From the NCBI GenBank assembly GCA_027353395.1, contig DAIEHU010000172.1:1-6075 (forward strand): a stretch of DNA of 6,075 nt, read 5' to 3'. The position numbers and the translations under genes were made by a program. Shown in pieces: positions 1 through 6,075 of this stretch (its first letter is position 1; every line of letters begins with the position of its first letter). The stretch is from Desulfobacteraceae bacterium. GTDB lineage: Bacteria; Desulfobacterota; Desulfobacteria; Desulfobacterales; Desulfosalsimonadaceae. The notes under the pieces are model-generated. The model was given only the letters and a program-made list of their open reading frames with translations. It was not told the origin of the DNA and searched no databases.

Positions 1-2627
1 TACGTGGGATCGCCTAAGGGGATAGTTCCCAGCATCACATATTTCATGGGAATGATGTCGCCTTCTTTAATCCCGTTCGGATTCGTTACCGTTGAATTGA
101 CATAAATTTTGCCTTCCTCACCCGCAAAGAAATGGCAACTGTCAAAATTTCCCGAGACATTCTTGCCTGTTCCGGTATTGCTGTTGTTGTTGATGGTGAC
201 CACCATGGATTCCGGCTTATTGCACTGGGGAGCCGGAGGCAGGTAGCTCTTGTAGTCCAGCCAGTAAAAGCTGTTGGCGTATGCATACACCGTGTTCTGG
301 ATGCCCATGAGGGTTTTCGTTAAAGCGGTATACGTGACATTCGTTGCGCCCTGTCCACTGTCCGGCACCACACTGACCGTAATAGCCTGGCCAGGATTCG
401 GCACGGAATAATAGCCGTCATTGCCAAAATCAACCAGGTCAGTGCTGTTGCTGGACAGCAGATCATTGCCCACGCTCACGCAGATGACCTGCTTGTCGCC
501 TCTTTCAGTCAAAACCGCCTGTTTGTCATAAAAACCCGGATTGGATTGCCAGCCATCGGACAGTACCACCACCACGCCCTGCACAAAAGCGGTATTGGCG
601 GCGTCATAGGGAGACTGGTCATTGTCCCAGAGATGCAAGGCGTCCAGCATGCCGCCATAAAAATCAATGGGGCCGAATCCTCTGGCGATACCATCAATGG
701 CCGCATTCACGGTGGCCAGATTGGCTGTGAAATCCTGAACCAGGATGGTATTGCCGTTTTCATCATACGAAACCACAGCGATTTGCTGCTGATTTTTGCC
801 ATTTGCATCTAAAAGCGGCCCCAGATCGGAATTATCGGCGGGGTCATTCACCAACGCGCGTTTGGCAAATGCTTTGGCCGCCTGCTGGATCAGCTGCAGG
901 TTACCGGCATTTCTGGCGCTGGGGGAATTATCAATCAGGAGAACGGTTTTTAAGGTGTAACTGTATCCCGACGGAATATTGTCGCGTTTCCGGAGGTTGA
1001 GTTCGGAAGCCTCCATATCGATCTTTTGGCCGTTTTCCATGACCGTCATGTCTTCTCTGGCCAGATCATCCGTCCATTCCCACTGGTTATTGACGCTTGG
1101 CGTTTTCCGGACCTGGAAGGTGGCGTCCGCGAACCAGGGGCCTTTTGACGTGATCATATGATTCATCATCTCAAAAGACTCTTCCCGGACCTCGACTTTA
1201 ATCGCCAGGGTCTTTGTGATATTGTTCACGGTATCCTTGACGGTGAGGAGGGCGTCGCCTGGCCCCACCACGGTAACAGTCGCGTTTGCGCTGGCGGCGG
1301 GATCACTGGCCACCGTGACCACATTATTATTGCCGGAGGTCCACTCATATTGAGACGGATTGTAACCAGACTGCAGAAATGTCAGGGCCTGAATGGTTGC
1401 GGCAACTTCCCCCGCGCCCTGACCTCTTTCAATGGTAATGACTTTTTCGGTGATGCCGCTAGGTTCGGAGGCGGTCGTATTAAAATAGATGCTCGGCTCT
1501 CCGGAGAAGAATACAGTGCTGTTAAAAGTTCCGGAAAGTGTGCTGTCCGCGCCTGTGTTGCGGTTTTTTAAAACCGACAGGACCACGGGATGGGTTGGGT
1601 TCGCGTTCTGGCTGGTGATGAGCGTTTTGTACCGCAGCCAGTAGAACCCGTCCGCATAGGCCATCATCTGGTTCTGAACCGCCAGCATGTTTTCGCACAG
1701 GTTCTCTTTTTCCGGGGCTTCCACTTTTGGATCCGCGGGAAGATTCGGGTTGGTTACATGATAAAAGCCGCCATTACCCAGCAATTTCAAATCATTTAAG
1801 ATGGAATCCGGGATATCGTTGCCCACCGCCACAACGATCACCTGTTTATTGCCCCTGGCCGCCACAGCCGACGCCACATTGGATAGACTGGTGGTGTCCT
1901 TGCCGTCCGTCACCGCCACCAGAAACCCTTGCTGAAAAGCCGGGTTTTTTGACGAATGGTTGTCTTCCCACAGGGACAGGGCTTTGATGACCCCACCATA
2001 AAAATTGGTGGTGCCGTATGAGGGCGCGATGCCGCCGGTCAGAGCCATTTGTTTGTTGAGGTCCGTGAGGGAAGATGTGAAGTTCTGCACCACCTGGGCC
2101 TCTCCAGTGGTATCATAGGCCATCAGGGCAAGCTGCTGCTGGCCCTTTTGATCCAGATTGTCCACGATCACCTGGCCAGCCTGGAGCATACTCTCCAGTG
2201 TCACGGATGAACTGGGGGTGTTATCCAGAAATAACACGGTTTTAATGGCGTAGGAATAGCCGGGAGGAAGCGTGTCGCGTTTACGGATGTTCATTTCTGA
2301 AGTATCTTTGGATACTTCCACGCCGTCTTCCAGAACGGAGAAATCATTCACCGTCAGATTTGTTATTCCTTGCCGGTTCGCATCAAACACCTGATAGGTC
2401 AGATTTACAAACCAGGGGAATTCCGAATAAAATTGGAGATTATTGACATCGGATGTCGCGCTGACGATGCCGTCATATCCGCTTAAATGATAGTCCTGGG
2501 TTTTCGAGCTGCCACCACCACTACTGCTGCATCCGATGGCCCCGGCGGCGGCCAGGCAAAATACAAAAAAACCGGCCAGCAGCTTGGGATTTAGTGTACT
2601 CAGGAGGCGTTTTGTCTGATTAATCAT
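1..2627 (-). CDS. Tandem vWA-domain lipoprotein (3' end beyond window)
   Basis: The frame stays open from ATG at 2627 to the left edge (875 codons, no stop), so the C-terminus is missing. Residues 1-33 form a lipoprotein signal: basic start (K6, R7), hydrophobic core LLAGFFVFCLAAAGAIG, then Cys33 followed by a Ser/Gly linker. I therefore infer export and lipid anchoring. The body has two related modules (residues 71-391 and 497-852). Each begins with a beta-rich stretch ending in an 'EDG' or 'ENG' turn (compare the region before vWA in VWFA-related proteins) and continues into a vWA domain. vWA1 has D135-N-T-P-S139, T207 and D241; vWA2 has D566-N-S-P-S570 and D691. Residues about 390-482 look like a Big2-type Ig domain (YEWTSGNNNVVTV, then VVGPGDALLTVKD). 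vWA domains with MIDAS sites usually mediate metal-dependent protein binding, so adhesion or envelope scaffolding is likely. The start is supported by a good SD and the signal peptide. No neighbour indicates the partner or pathway. Confidence 0.88.
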   Translation of the reverse strand, partial: MINQTKRLLSTLNPKLLAGFFVFCLAAAGAIGCSSSGGGSSKTQDYHLSGYDGIVSATSDVNNLQFYSEFPWFVNLTYQVFDANRQGITNLTVNDFSVLEDGVEVSKDTSEMNIRKRDTLPPGYSYAIKTVLFLDNTPSSSVTLESMLQAGQVIVDNLDQKGQQQLALMAYDTTGEAQVVQNFTSSLTDLNKQMALTGGIAPSYGTTNFYGGVIKALSLWEDNHSSKNPAFQQGFLVAVTDGKDTTSLSNVASAVAARGNKQVIVVAVGNDIPDSILNDLKLLGNGGFYHVTNPNLPADPKVEAPEKENLCENMLAVQNQMMAYADGFYWLRYKTLITSQNANPTHPVVLSVLKNRNTGADSTLSGTFNSTVFFSGEPSIYFNTTASEPSGITEKVITIERGQGAGEVAATIQALTFLQSGYNPSQYEWTSGNNNVVTVASDPAASANATVTVVGPGDALLTVKDTVNNITKTLAIKVEVREESFEMMNHMITSKGPWFADATFQVRKTPSVNNQWEWTDDLAREDMTVMENGQKIDMEASELNLRKRDNIPSGYSYTLKTVLLIDNSPSARNAGNLQLIQQAAKAFAKRALVNDPADNSDLGPLLDANGKNQQQIAVVSYDENGNTILVQDFTANLATVNAAIDGIARGFGPIDFYGGMLDALHLWDNDQSPYDAANTAFVQGVVVVLSDGWQSNPGFYDKQAVLTERGDKQVICVSVGNDLLSSNSTDLVDFGNDGYYSVPNPGQAITVSVVPDSGQGATNVTYTALTKTLMGIQNTVYAYANSFYWLDYKSYLPPAPQCNKPESMVVTINNNSNTGTGKNVSGNFDSCHFFAGEEGKIYVNSTVTNPNGIKEGDIIPMKYVMLGTIPLGDPT
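72..1139 (-). repeat. Internal protein module, copy 2 (Ig-like region + vWA2)
   Basis: Residues 497-852, running from PWFADATFQ through RKRD (546-549), D566-N-S-P-S570, FYGG, LSDG (D691), VSVGND and FYWLDYK (787-793), to NPNGIKEG. It is longer than copy 1. An insertion of about 16 residues after the first MIDAS loop (around DPADNSDLGPLLDANG) and smaller ones later account for this. It has two cysteines near its end (PQCNKP and FDSCHFF) that copy 1 lacks at those positions; they could form a disulfide in the exported protein. Confidence 0.8.
1455..2417 (-). repeat. Internal protein module, copy 1 (Ig-like region + vWA1)
   Basis: Residues 71-391 of the lipoprotein. The copy runs from PWFVNLTYQ through RKRD (115-118), the MIDAS strand (129-140), YGTTNFYGG (around 207), VTDG (239-242), VAVGND and FYWLRYK (328-334), to the GIT segment at 391. 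Landmarks recur in the same order in copy 2. Over the 27 residues from R115, 17 are identical to copy 2. The similarity is at protein level and diverged, so this is an old duplication. Confidence 0.8.
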
Positions 2628-2633
2628 TGTTTA

Positions 2634-2640
2634 CTCCCCT
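2634..2640 (-). promoter_or_regulatory. Ribosome binding site of the vWA lipoprotein
   Basis: On the minus strand AGGGGAG lies 6 nt upstream of the ATG at 2627 (spacer TAAACA). This is a good Shine-Dalgarno at normal distance. Together with the lipoprotein signal that follows at once, it fixes the start codon. Confidence 0.75.
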
Positions 2641-2703
2641 TTAGATTATTGTTCGTGACGCGGTATGGATGATATTGGATGAATGATGATTATTAAAAAT
2701 AAC

Positions 2704-2740
2704 GTTGATTCAATACCATGCATCTGAACCAAAAATCAAC
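2704..2740. repeat. GTTGATT-N23-AATCAAC inverted repeat
   Basis: The 7-nt arms at 2704-2710 and 2734-2740 are perfect inverted copies separated by 23 bp. They lie 77-113 bp upstream of the lipoprotein start, abutting a TATAAT at 2741-2746 on the plus strand that has no fitting -35. The element could be an operator for a dimeric regulator. Arms this short can also arise by chance in AT-rich DNA. Confidence 0.3.
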
Positions 2741-2810
2741 TATAATTTCTGGAGGGATTTTGGGACGGGGGACGGGAATCCGGAATTTGGACTAGGGAAT
2801 GCTCCAAATC

Positions 2811-2902
2811 TCCGTCATGCCGGAGTGATCCGGCACATCCATTGCACGACATCGAAGGTCCGCAAAACCGTTCTGGATTCCGGCCCGCGCCGGAATGACG
2901 GA
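2811..2902. repeat. REP/BIME-like pair of inverted hairpins
   Basis: Two GC-rich hairpins face each other. The first has a 7-bp stem TGCCGGA/TCCGGCA (2818-2824/2829-2835) with loop GTGA. The second has an 8-bp stem ATTCCGGC/GCCGGAAT (2877-2884/2889-2896) with loop CCGC. The outer ends are also inverted copies: 2811-2823 against 2890-2902 match at 12 of 13 bases. The second unit, read on the minus strand, is the widespread bacterial palindrome that translates as VIPARAGIQ. Such elements are extragenic, multicopy and often mobilised by RAYT-type transposases; copy number in this genome cannot be seen here. Confidence 0.75.
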
Positions 2903-2925
2903 AGGAAGGCTTTCAAATTCCTCTA

Positions 2926-2953
2926 TTGACCTCCGGCGAATGTGTGTTACATT
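2926..2953 (+). promoter_or_regulatory. Candidate sigma70 promoter of the GNAT fusion-acs operon
   Basis: The -35 candidate is TTGACC (2926-2931). After a 16-bp spacer comes TACATT (2948-2953), preceded by TG at 2945-2946, giving an extended -10 of the form TGnTAnnnT. Transcription would start near 2960 and leave a leader of about 90 nt before the ATG at 3050. It lies just downstream of the REP-like pair. It is a consensus match only. Confidence 0.45.
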
Positions 2954-3049
2954 ATTGCCATTAAAACAGCGTTCAGGAATAAAAACCAGATTCCCGACAC
3001 GGCTCCAGAATAATCGGCCCCCTGACATCAACCTCCGGAGACCCAACCG

Positions 3050-4987
3050 ATGACCACCCCTTACTGGCCGGATGCCTACCTTAGCAAACGGCGCGAAGCT
3101 TCAGACGCCATCCGCATGATTCGTTCCGGGCAGCGGATTTTTATCGGTTCCTCCTGCGGCGAACCCCAGCATCTCGCCAATACCCTCATCCAGATGGCGG
3201 ACCAATTTTCCGATCTCGAGATTGTCCGCCTCATGAGCATTTCAGACTCTCCCATCACCCGGCTGGCCAATGAAAACATTTACGGCAATTTCAGCATCCG
3301 GAATATTTATCACGGTTCCGCCACCGCCAAACATCTTTTACCCAGCAAACCCTATATCACGCCGATCCATATTTCAGCGGTGCCGGGCCTCTTTCTGAAG
3401 CGCCAGCTTCCTCTAAACGCCGCCCTTGTCCAGACCTCCCCGCCGGATGATTTCGGGTGGATGAGCCTGGGCATTTCCGTTGACATCTCCATGGCCGCCG
3501 TTCAGTCCGCTGATCTTGTCATCGCCCAGATCAATCCGAAAATGCCGAGGGTGCTGGGCCGCAGTTTCATTCATGTCAACGACGTGCATGTGATTGTGGA
3601 AAAAGAGGAGCCGCTTCTGACCATCGACGATCTGCCAGAATTTGAAACCGCCCATAAAATCGCGCACCTGGTGGCCAACCTGATTGAAGACGGCGCGACA
3701 TTCCAGCTCGGTCTGGGCGCGACCCCCAAAGCCATCCTGATGGCCCTTTCGGATAAAAACGATCTGGGCGTTCATACCCAGTTCATTATCGACGGCATCA
3801 TGGACCTCGTGTCCATGGGCATCATCACCAACCGCTATAAAGGCATCAATAACGGCAAGCTGGTGGCGAGCACCGCGGTGGGTTCGGCCAATCTCTATGA
3901 TTTTATCCATGATAACCCGTCCATTGAATTTTATCCCGCTGATTATGTCAACCATCCCGGCATTATCGCCCAGCACAATAAAATGATGTCCGTTAACATG
4001 GTGATGGAAATGGACCTCACGGGCCAGGCGTCCGTGGATGCGCTGCCCAATAATTATTTCGCGGGGGTCACCAGCATGATCGATTTTGTCCGGGGGGCGA
4101 TGCTGTCCCCCAACGGCAAATCCATCCTGCTCATCCCCTCCACTTCCATTGACGGCGCAAGCTCCCGCATCGTCGGCGCCATGGAAAGCGGCGGCGTGGT
4201 GATTCCCAGAGGAGACGTGTCCTATGTGGTGAGTGAATTCGGGGCCGTGAATCTTTTTGGAAAAAATTTGCAGGAACGCGCCACGGCCATGATCAGTCTG
4301 GCCCATCCGAAATTCCGGGATGAGCTGTTCGCCAAGGCCAAGGAGCTGGGACTCATGACCCATTCCCGGCAGCTCGGCGAATCCATCCGCGGCGTATACC
4401 CGGCCGGTCTTGAAGAAATCCGGAAGTACGGCGATCAGACCGTGACCTTCCGGCCCGCCAAGCCCGTTGACGACCGCCGCATTCAGGAGCATTTTTACAA
4501 CCTGGACAAAAAAGACGTGGTGGCCCGGTTTTTCCATGAAAAAACATCATTTCTGAGAGACGATGTGGAGTCCATGTTTGAAACTGATTATATCAAGAAC
4601 CTGACTATTCTGGCCCTCACCGGAGAATTCGGGTTCGGCAATGTCGTCGCTATCGGGGTCTACATGCTGGAACCGCATAAAAATATCGCCGAAGTGGCGT
4701 TTTCCGTGACCCGCCCGTGGCAGGAAAAAGGAATCGCCACAGTGCTTCTCCTGAAACTGGCGCACGCCGCCAAAGACAATGGCATATCCGGACTTGCGGC
4801 CTACACCGTGCCGGACAACACCGGCATGGTCAAATTGTTCAAAAAACTGCCCTGGTCCATCAAACAATCGATAGACGACGGCATCATGATTTTAACCTGC
4901 AATTTTGAAGAAGCAGCGGAGGAAATAACGGAAGCCAAAAACATGGGAAAAAAAGAATGCCACACGACCATAAAGGAGGATTTATGA
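3050..4987 (+). CDS. Acetyl-CoA hydrolase/CoA-transferase-like protein fused to Pat-type GNAT acetyltransferase
   Basis: The 645-aa protein has two parts. Residues 1-435 resemble the acetyl-CoA hydrolase / 4-hydroxybutyrate CoA-transferase family. The visible motifs are QLGLGATPKAIL (from Q219), VHTQFIIDG (241-249), LYDFIHDNP, DYVNHPGIIAQHNKMMSVN and the C-terminal PRGDVSYVVSEFGAVNLFGK. Residues about 466-628 are a GNAT domain that looks like the C-terminus of Salmonella Pat: VTFRPAKPVDD (R468), ARFF (493-495), a DY pair (513-514), E548 on the putative beta4, the acetyl-CoA loop Q558-E-K-G-I-A563, and TVPDNTGMVKLFKKL. A charged tail follows. Q244 stands where catalytic relatives have the Glu that carries CoA, and the usual GxGGQ loop reads AGVTSMIDF (338-346), so transferase activity is doubtful. 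The start has GGAG 9 nt upstream. The gene overlaps acs by ATGA, so a role as lysine acetyltransferase acting on Acs is a reasonable inference. The alternative is a true acyl-CoA hydrolase/transferase. The protein should be cytoplasmic, as no signal peptide is seen. Confidence 0.87.
   Translation: MTTPYWPDAYLSKRREASDAIRMIRSGQRIFIGSSCGEPQHLANTLIQMADQFSDLEIVRLMSISDSPITRLANENIYGNFSIRNIYHGSATAKHLLPSKPYITPIHISAVPGLFLKRQLPLNAALVQTSPPDDFGWMSLGISVDISMAAVQSADLVIAQINPKMPRVLGRSFIHVNDVHVIVEKEEPLLTIDDLPEFETAHKIAHLVANLIEDGATFQLGLGATPKAILMALSDKNDLGVHTQFIIDGIMDLVSMGIITNRYKGINNGKLVASTAVGSANLYDFIHDNPSIEFYPADYVNHPGIIAQHNKMMSVNMVMEMDLTGQASVDALPNNYFAGVTSMIDFVRGAMLSPNGKSILLIPSTSIDGASSRIVGAMESGGVVIPRGDVSYVVSEFGAVNLFGKNLQERATAMISLAHPKFRDELFAKAKELGLMTHSRQLGESIRGVYPAGLEEIRKYGDQTVTFRPAKPVDDRRIQEHFYNLDKKDVVARFFHEKTSFLRDDVESMFETDYIKNLTILALTGEFGFGNVVAIGVYMLEPHKNIAEVAFSVTRPWQEKGIATVLLLKLAHAAKDNGISGLAAYTVPDNTGMVKLFKKLPWSIKQSIDDGIMILTCNFEEAAEEITEAKNMGKKECHTTIKEDL
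4972..4979 (+). promoter_or_regulatory. Strong Shine-Dalgarno of acs inside the upstream gene
   Basis: AAAGGAGG lies in the last codons of the GNAT fusion gene, 4 nt before the acs ATG at 4984. The stop TGA (4985-4987) and this ATG share bases (ATGA). This arrangement favours translational coupling, so that both proteins are made in a linked ratio. Confidence 0.8.
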
Positions 4988-6075
4988 CCGAATACCCGAA
5001 ATCTTACGGCGCGCATCTATCCGATTACCGAAAAATCGCTTATATCAACAGCATTGAACAATACCAGACCATGCACCGGCGATCCATCGATGACCCGGAT
5101 GCGTTCTGGGCGGAACAGGCCAAAAAATACCTGACCTGGGACAAGGACTGGAATTCCGTGTTGAAATATGATTTCATGGAGGCCCATATCCAGTGGTTCG
5201 GTGGCGGGAAACTCAACGCGTCCTACAATTGCCTGGACCGGCACATGCCCGCCCTCAAGGATAAAATTGCCTATTACTGGGAAGGAGACCGGCCCGAAGA
5301 CGCCCGCACATACACCTACGGCGACCTGTATGACCGGGTCAACCGGTTTGCGGCGGTCTTGAAGTCAAAAGGCATCCAGAAAGGCGACCGGATCATCATC
5401 TACCTGCCCATGATCATTGAGCTGCCGGTTTCCCTGCTGGCCTGCGCCCGCATCGGCGCCATTCACAGCGTGGTTTTCGGCGGATTCTCTGCCGAAGCCA
5501 TCGCCAACCGCGTCCGGGACTGCGACGCCAAACTGGTGATCACCGCTGACGGCGGCTACCGGGGCGGCAAACCCGTGCCGCTCAAAAACAATGTGGATGC
5601 GGCCCTGAAAACCTGCCCCAATGTCAAGACCGTGGTGGTGGTGAAGCACGTCGATACTGGCATTCAACTGAACGCCCCGAAAGAAATCTGGTGGCATGAG
5701 GCGGCTGAGGCCCCGGATCTTCCGGCCTACGTCAAACCCGAAAGCATGGACGCCGAAGACCCGCTCTTTATTCTGTACACCAGCGGCAGCACCGGAAAAC
5801 CCAAGGGCGTGGTCCACACTCACGGCGGGTATTTGCTTTATGCAGCCATGACGTGCGAACTGGTGTTTGACCTTAAAAAAGACGAAATTTTCTGGTGCAC
5901 CGCGGACATCGGCTGGATCACCGGGCATAGTTATATTGTCTACGGCCCGCTCATCAACGGATTTTCCAGCGTGATGTTCGAAGGGGTGCCGAGCTACCCG
6001 GATTTTGACCGCTTTTGGGCCATTGTGAGCAAATATAAGGTTGACAAATTTTACACCGCGCCCACCGCCATCCGT
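4984..6075 (+). CDS. acs: Acetyl-CoA synthetase, AMP-forming (N-terminal 364 codons)
   Basis: Acs converts acetate, ATP and CoA to acetyl-CoA, AMP and pyrophosphate through an acetyl-AMP intermediate in the cytoplasm. The window gives the first 364 codons of a protein usually near 650 residues; the right edge cuts it. Residues about 20-80 match the ACAS N-terminal domain (SIEQYQTMHRRSIDDPDAFW). GGYRGGKPVPLK (190-201) is the conserved segment near the CoA site. YTSGSTGKPKG (265-275) is the ATP/AMP-binding P-loop of the ANL superfamily. ADIGWITGHSYIVYGPL (307-323) contains I312 and T313, at the acetate-pocket positions of characterised Acs enzymes (Val310/Thr311 in Salmonella), which supports acetate as substrate. 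The rest of the pocket and the acetylation-controlled C-terminal lysine lie outside the window. The upstream overlapping gene may encode its regulator. I see no frameshift. Confidence 0.95.
   Translation, partial: MTEYPKSYGAHLSDYRKIAYINSIEQYQTMHRRSIDDPDAFWAEQAKKYLTWDKDWNSVLKYDFMEAHIQWFGGGKLNASYNCLDRHMPALKDKIAYYWEGDRPEDARTYTYGDLYDRVNRFAAVLKSKGIQKGDRIIIYLPMIIELPVSLLACARIGAIHSVVFGGFSAEAIANRVRDCDAKLVITADGGYRGGKPVPLKNNVDAALKTCPNVKTVVVVKHVDTGIQLNAPKEIWWHEAAEAPDLPAYVKPESMDAEDPLFILYTSGSTGKPKGVVHTHGGYLLYAAMTCELVFDLKKDEIFWCTADIGWITGHSYIVYGPLINGFSSVMFEGVPSYPDFDRFWAIVSKYKVDKFYTAPTAIR

Larger units (their letters stand above)
2628..3049. other. Divergent intergenic region, no gene seen
   Basis: This 422-bp spacer separates the two divergent starts. 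I see no convincing coding sequence: small open frames here lack an SD and family resemblance, and one only translates the REP palindrome. From left to right it contains the lipoprotein SD, GGATGA direct repeats 10 bp apart (2667-2672, 2677-2682), the GTTGATT/AATCAAC inverted repeat (2704-2740), a GGGACGG doublet (2762-2775), a 7-bp stem ATTTGGA/TCCAAAT (2785-2791/2803-2809), the REP-like pair (2811-2902), and the promoter and leader of the rightward operon. For the leftward gene only a weak promoter candidate is visible: TATCAT at 2669-2674 on the minus strand, with a poor -35 (TTTAAT, 2692-2697) 17 bp upstream. Confidence 0.7.

Noticed and set aside
1158..1571. Plus-strand open frame of 137 aa
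   Set aside because: It lies opposite the vWA lipoprotein, whose minus-strand frame is continuous and has domains; this one has none.
2741..2746. TATAAT on the plus strand as a promoter
   Set aside because: No acceptable -35 lies 15-19 bp upstream and the operon start is over 300 bp away; a better candidate exists at 2926-2953.
2818..2896. REP hairpins as a transcription terminator
   Set aside because: Neither stem is followed by a T-run, and the flanking genes diverge, so no transcript is expected to end here.
2792..3046. Minus-strand open frame of 84 aa containing VIPARAGIQNG
   Set aside because: That peptide is the translation of the REP-like palindrome, a frequent source of false gene calls; the frame also crosses the operon promoter and leader.
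3413..4537. Long antisense open frame (374 aa) opposite the CoA-transferase-GNAT gene
   Set aside because: It is rich in His, Gly and Asp in the way antisense frames of GC-rich genes are, matches no family I know, and lies wholly opposite a gene with clear domains.
5365..5928. Antisense open frame (187 aa) opposite acs
   Set aside because: It is the shadow of the conserved acs coding frame, with no SD or recognisable domain.
5995..6011. GVPSYP in Acs as an altered acetate pocket
   Set aside because: The Trp that sets acyl size lies in the later WWQTETG-type motif, beyond the window; Tyr in the GVPxYP segment is ordinary.

Overview
The window holds two divergent transcription units separated by a 422-bp intergenic region. 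The gene content and style suggest a Desulfobacterota (former deltaproteobacterial) genome of the Desulfobacteraceae kind: an acyl-CoA hydrolase/transferase fused to a GNAT domain sits next to an AMP-forming acetyl-CoA synthetase, and the spacer carries REP-like palindromes of the type that translates as 'VIPARAGIQ'. This placement is inference from family knowledge, not from a marker gene.

Left part (1-2627, minus strand): one long open frame with no stop before the window edge, so at least 875 residues are encoded. It starts with a lipoprotein signal peptide (Cys33) and contains two diverged copies of a module made of an Ig-like strand region plus a von Willebrand factor A (vWA) domain, with a Big2-like Ig domain between the copies. 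It is probably a surface or envelope adhesion/scaffold lipoprotein; its exact function is unknown. The two vWA metal-binding (MIDAS) sites have diverged in different ways.

Middle (2628-3049): no gene. It holds the ribosome binding site of the lipoprotein, a 7-bp inverted repeat, a short GGGACGG tandem, a REP-like inverted pair of hairpins (2811-2902), and a plausible sigma70-type extended -10 promoter (2926-2953) for the rightward operon.

Right part (3050-6075, plus strand): a two-gene operon. The first gene (645 aa) fuses an acetyl-CoA hydrolase/CoA-transferase fold to a C-terminal GNAT domain resembling that of the protein acetyltransferase Pat. The second is acs, acetyl-CoA synthetase, cut off at the right edge after 364 codons. 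The genes overlap by ATGA, with a strong Shine-Dalgarno inside the end of the first gene.

The most interesting observation is in this operon. The CoA-transferase part carries Gln244 where catalytic members of the family have the CoA-accepting Glu, and its usual GxGGQ loop is changed. The protein could therefore be a catalytically dead acyl-CoA-binding domain driving a lysine acetyltransferase that controls the neighbouring Acs. That would parallel Salmonella Pat, where an inactive acyl-CoA synthetase-like domain is fused to GNAT. This is a hypothesis built from motifs and gene order.
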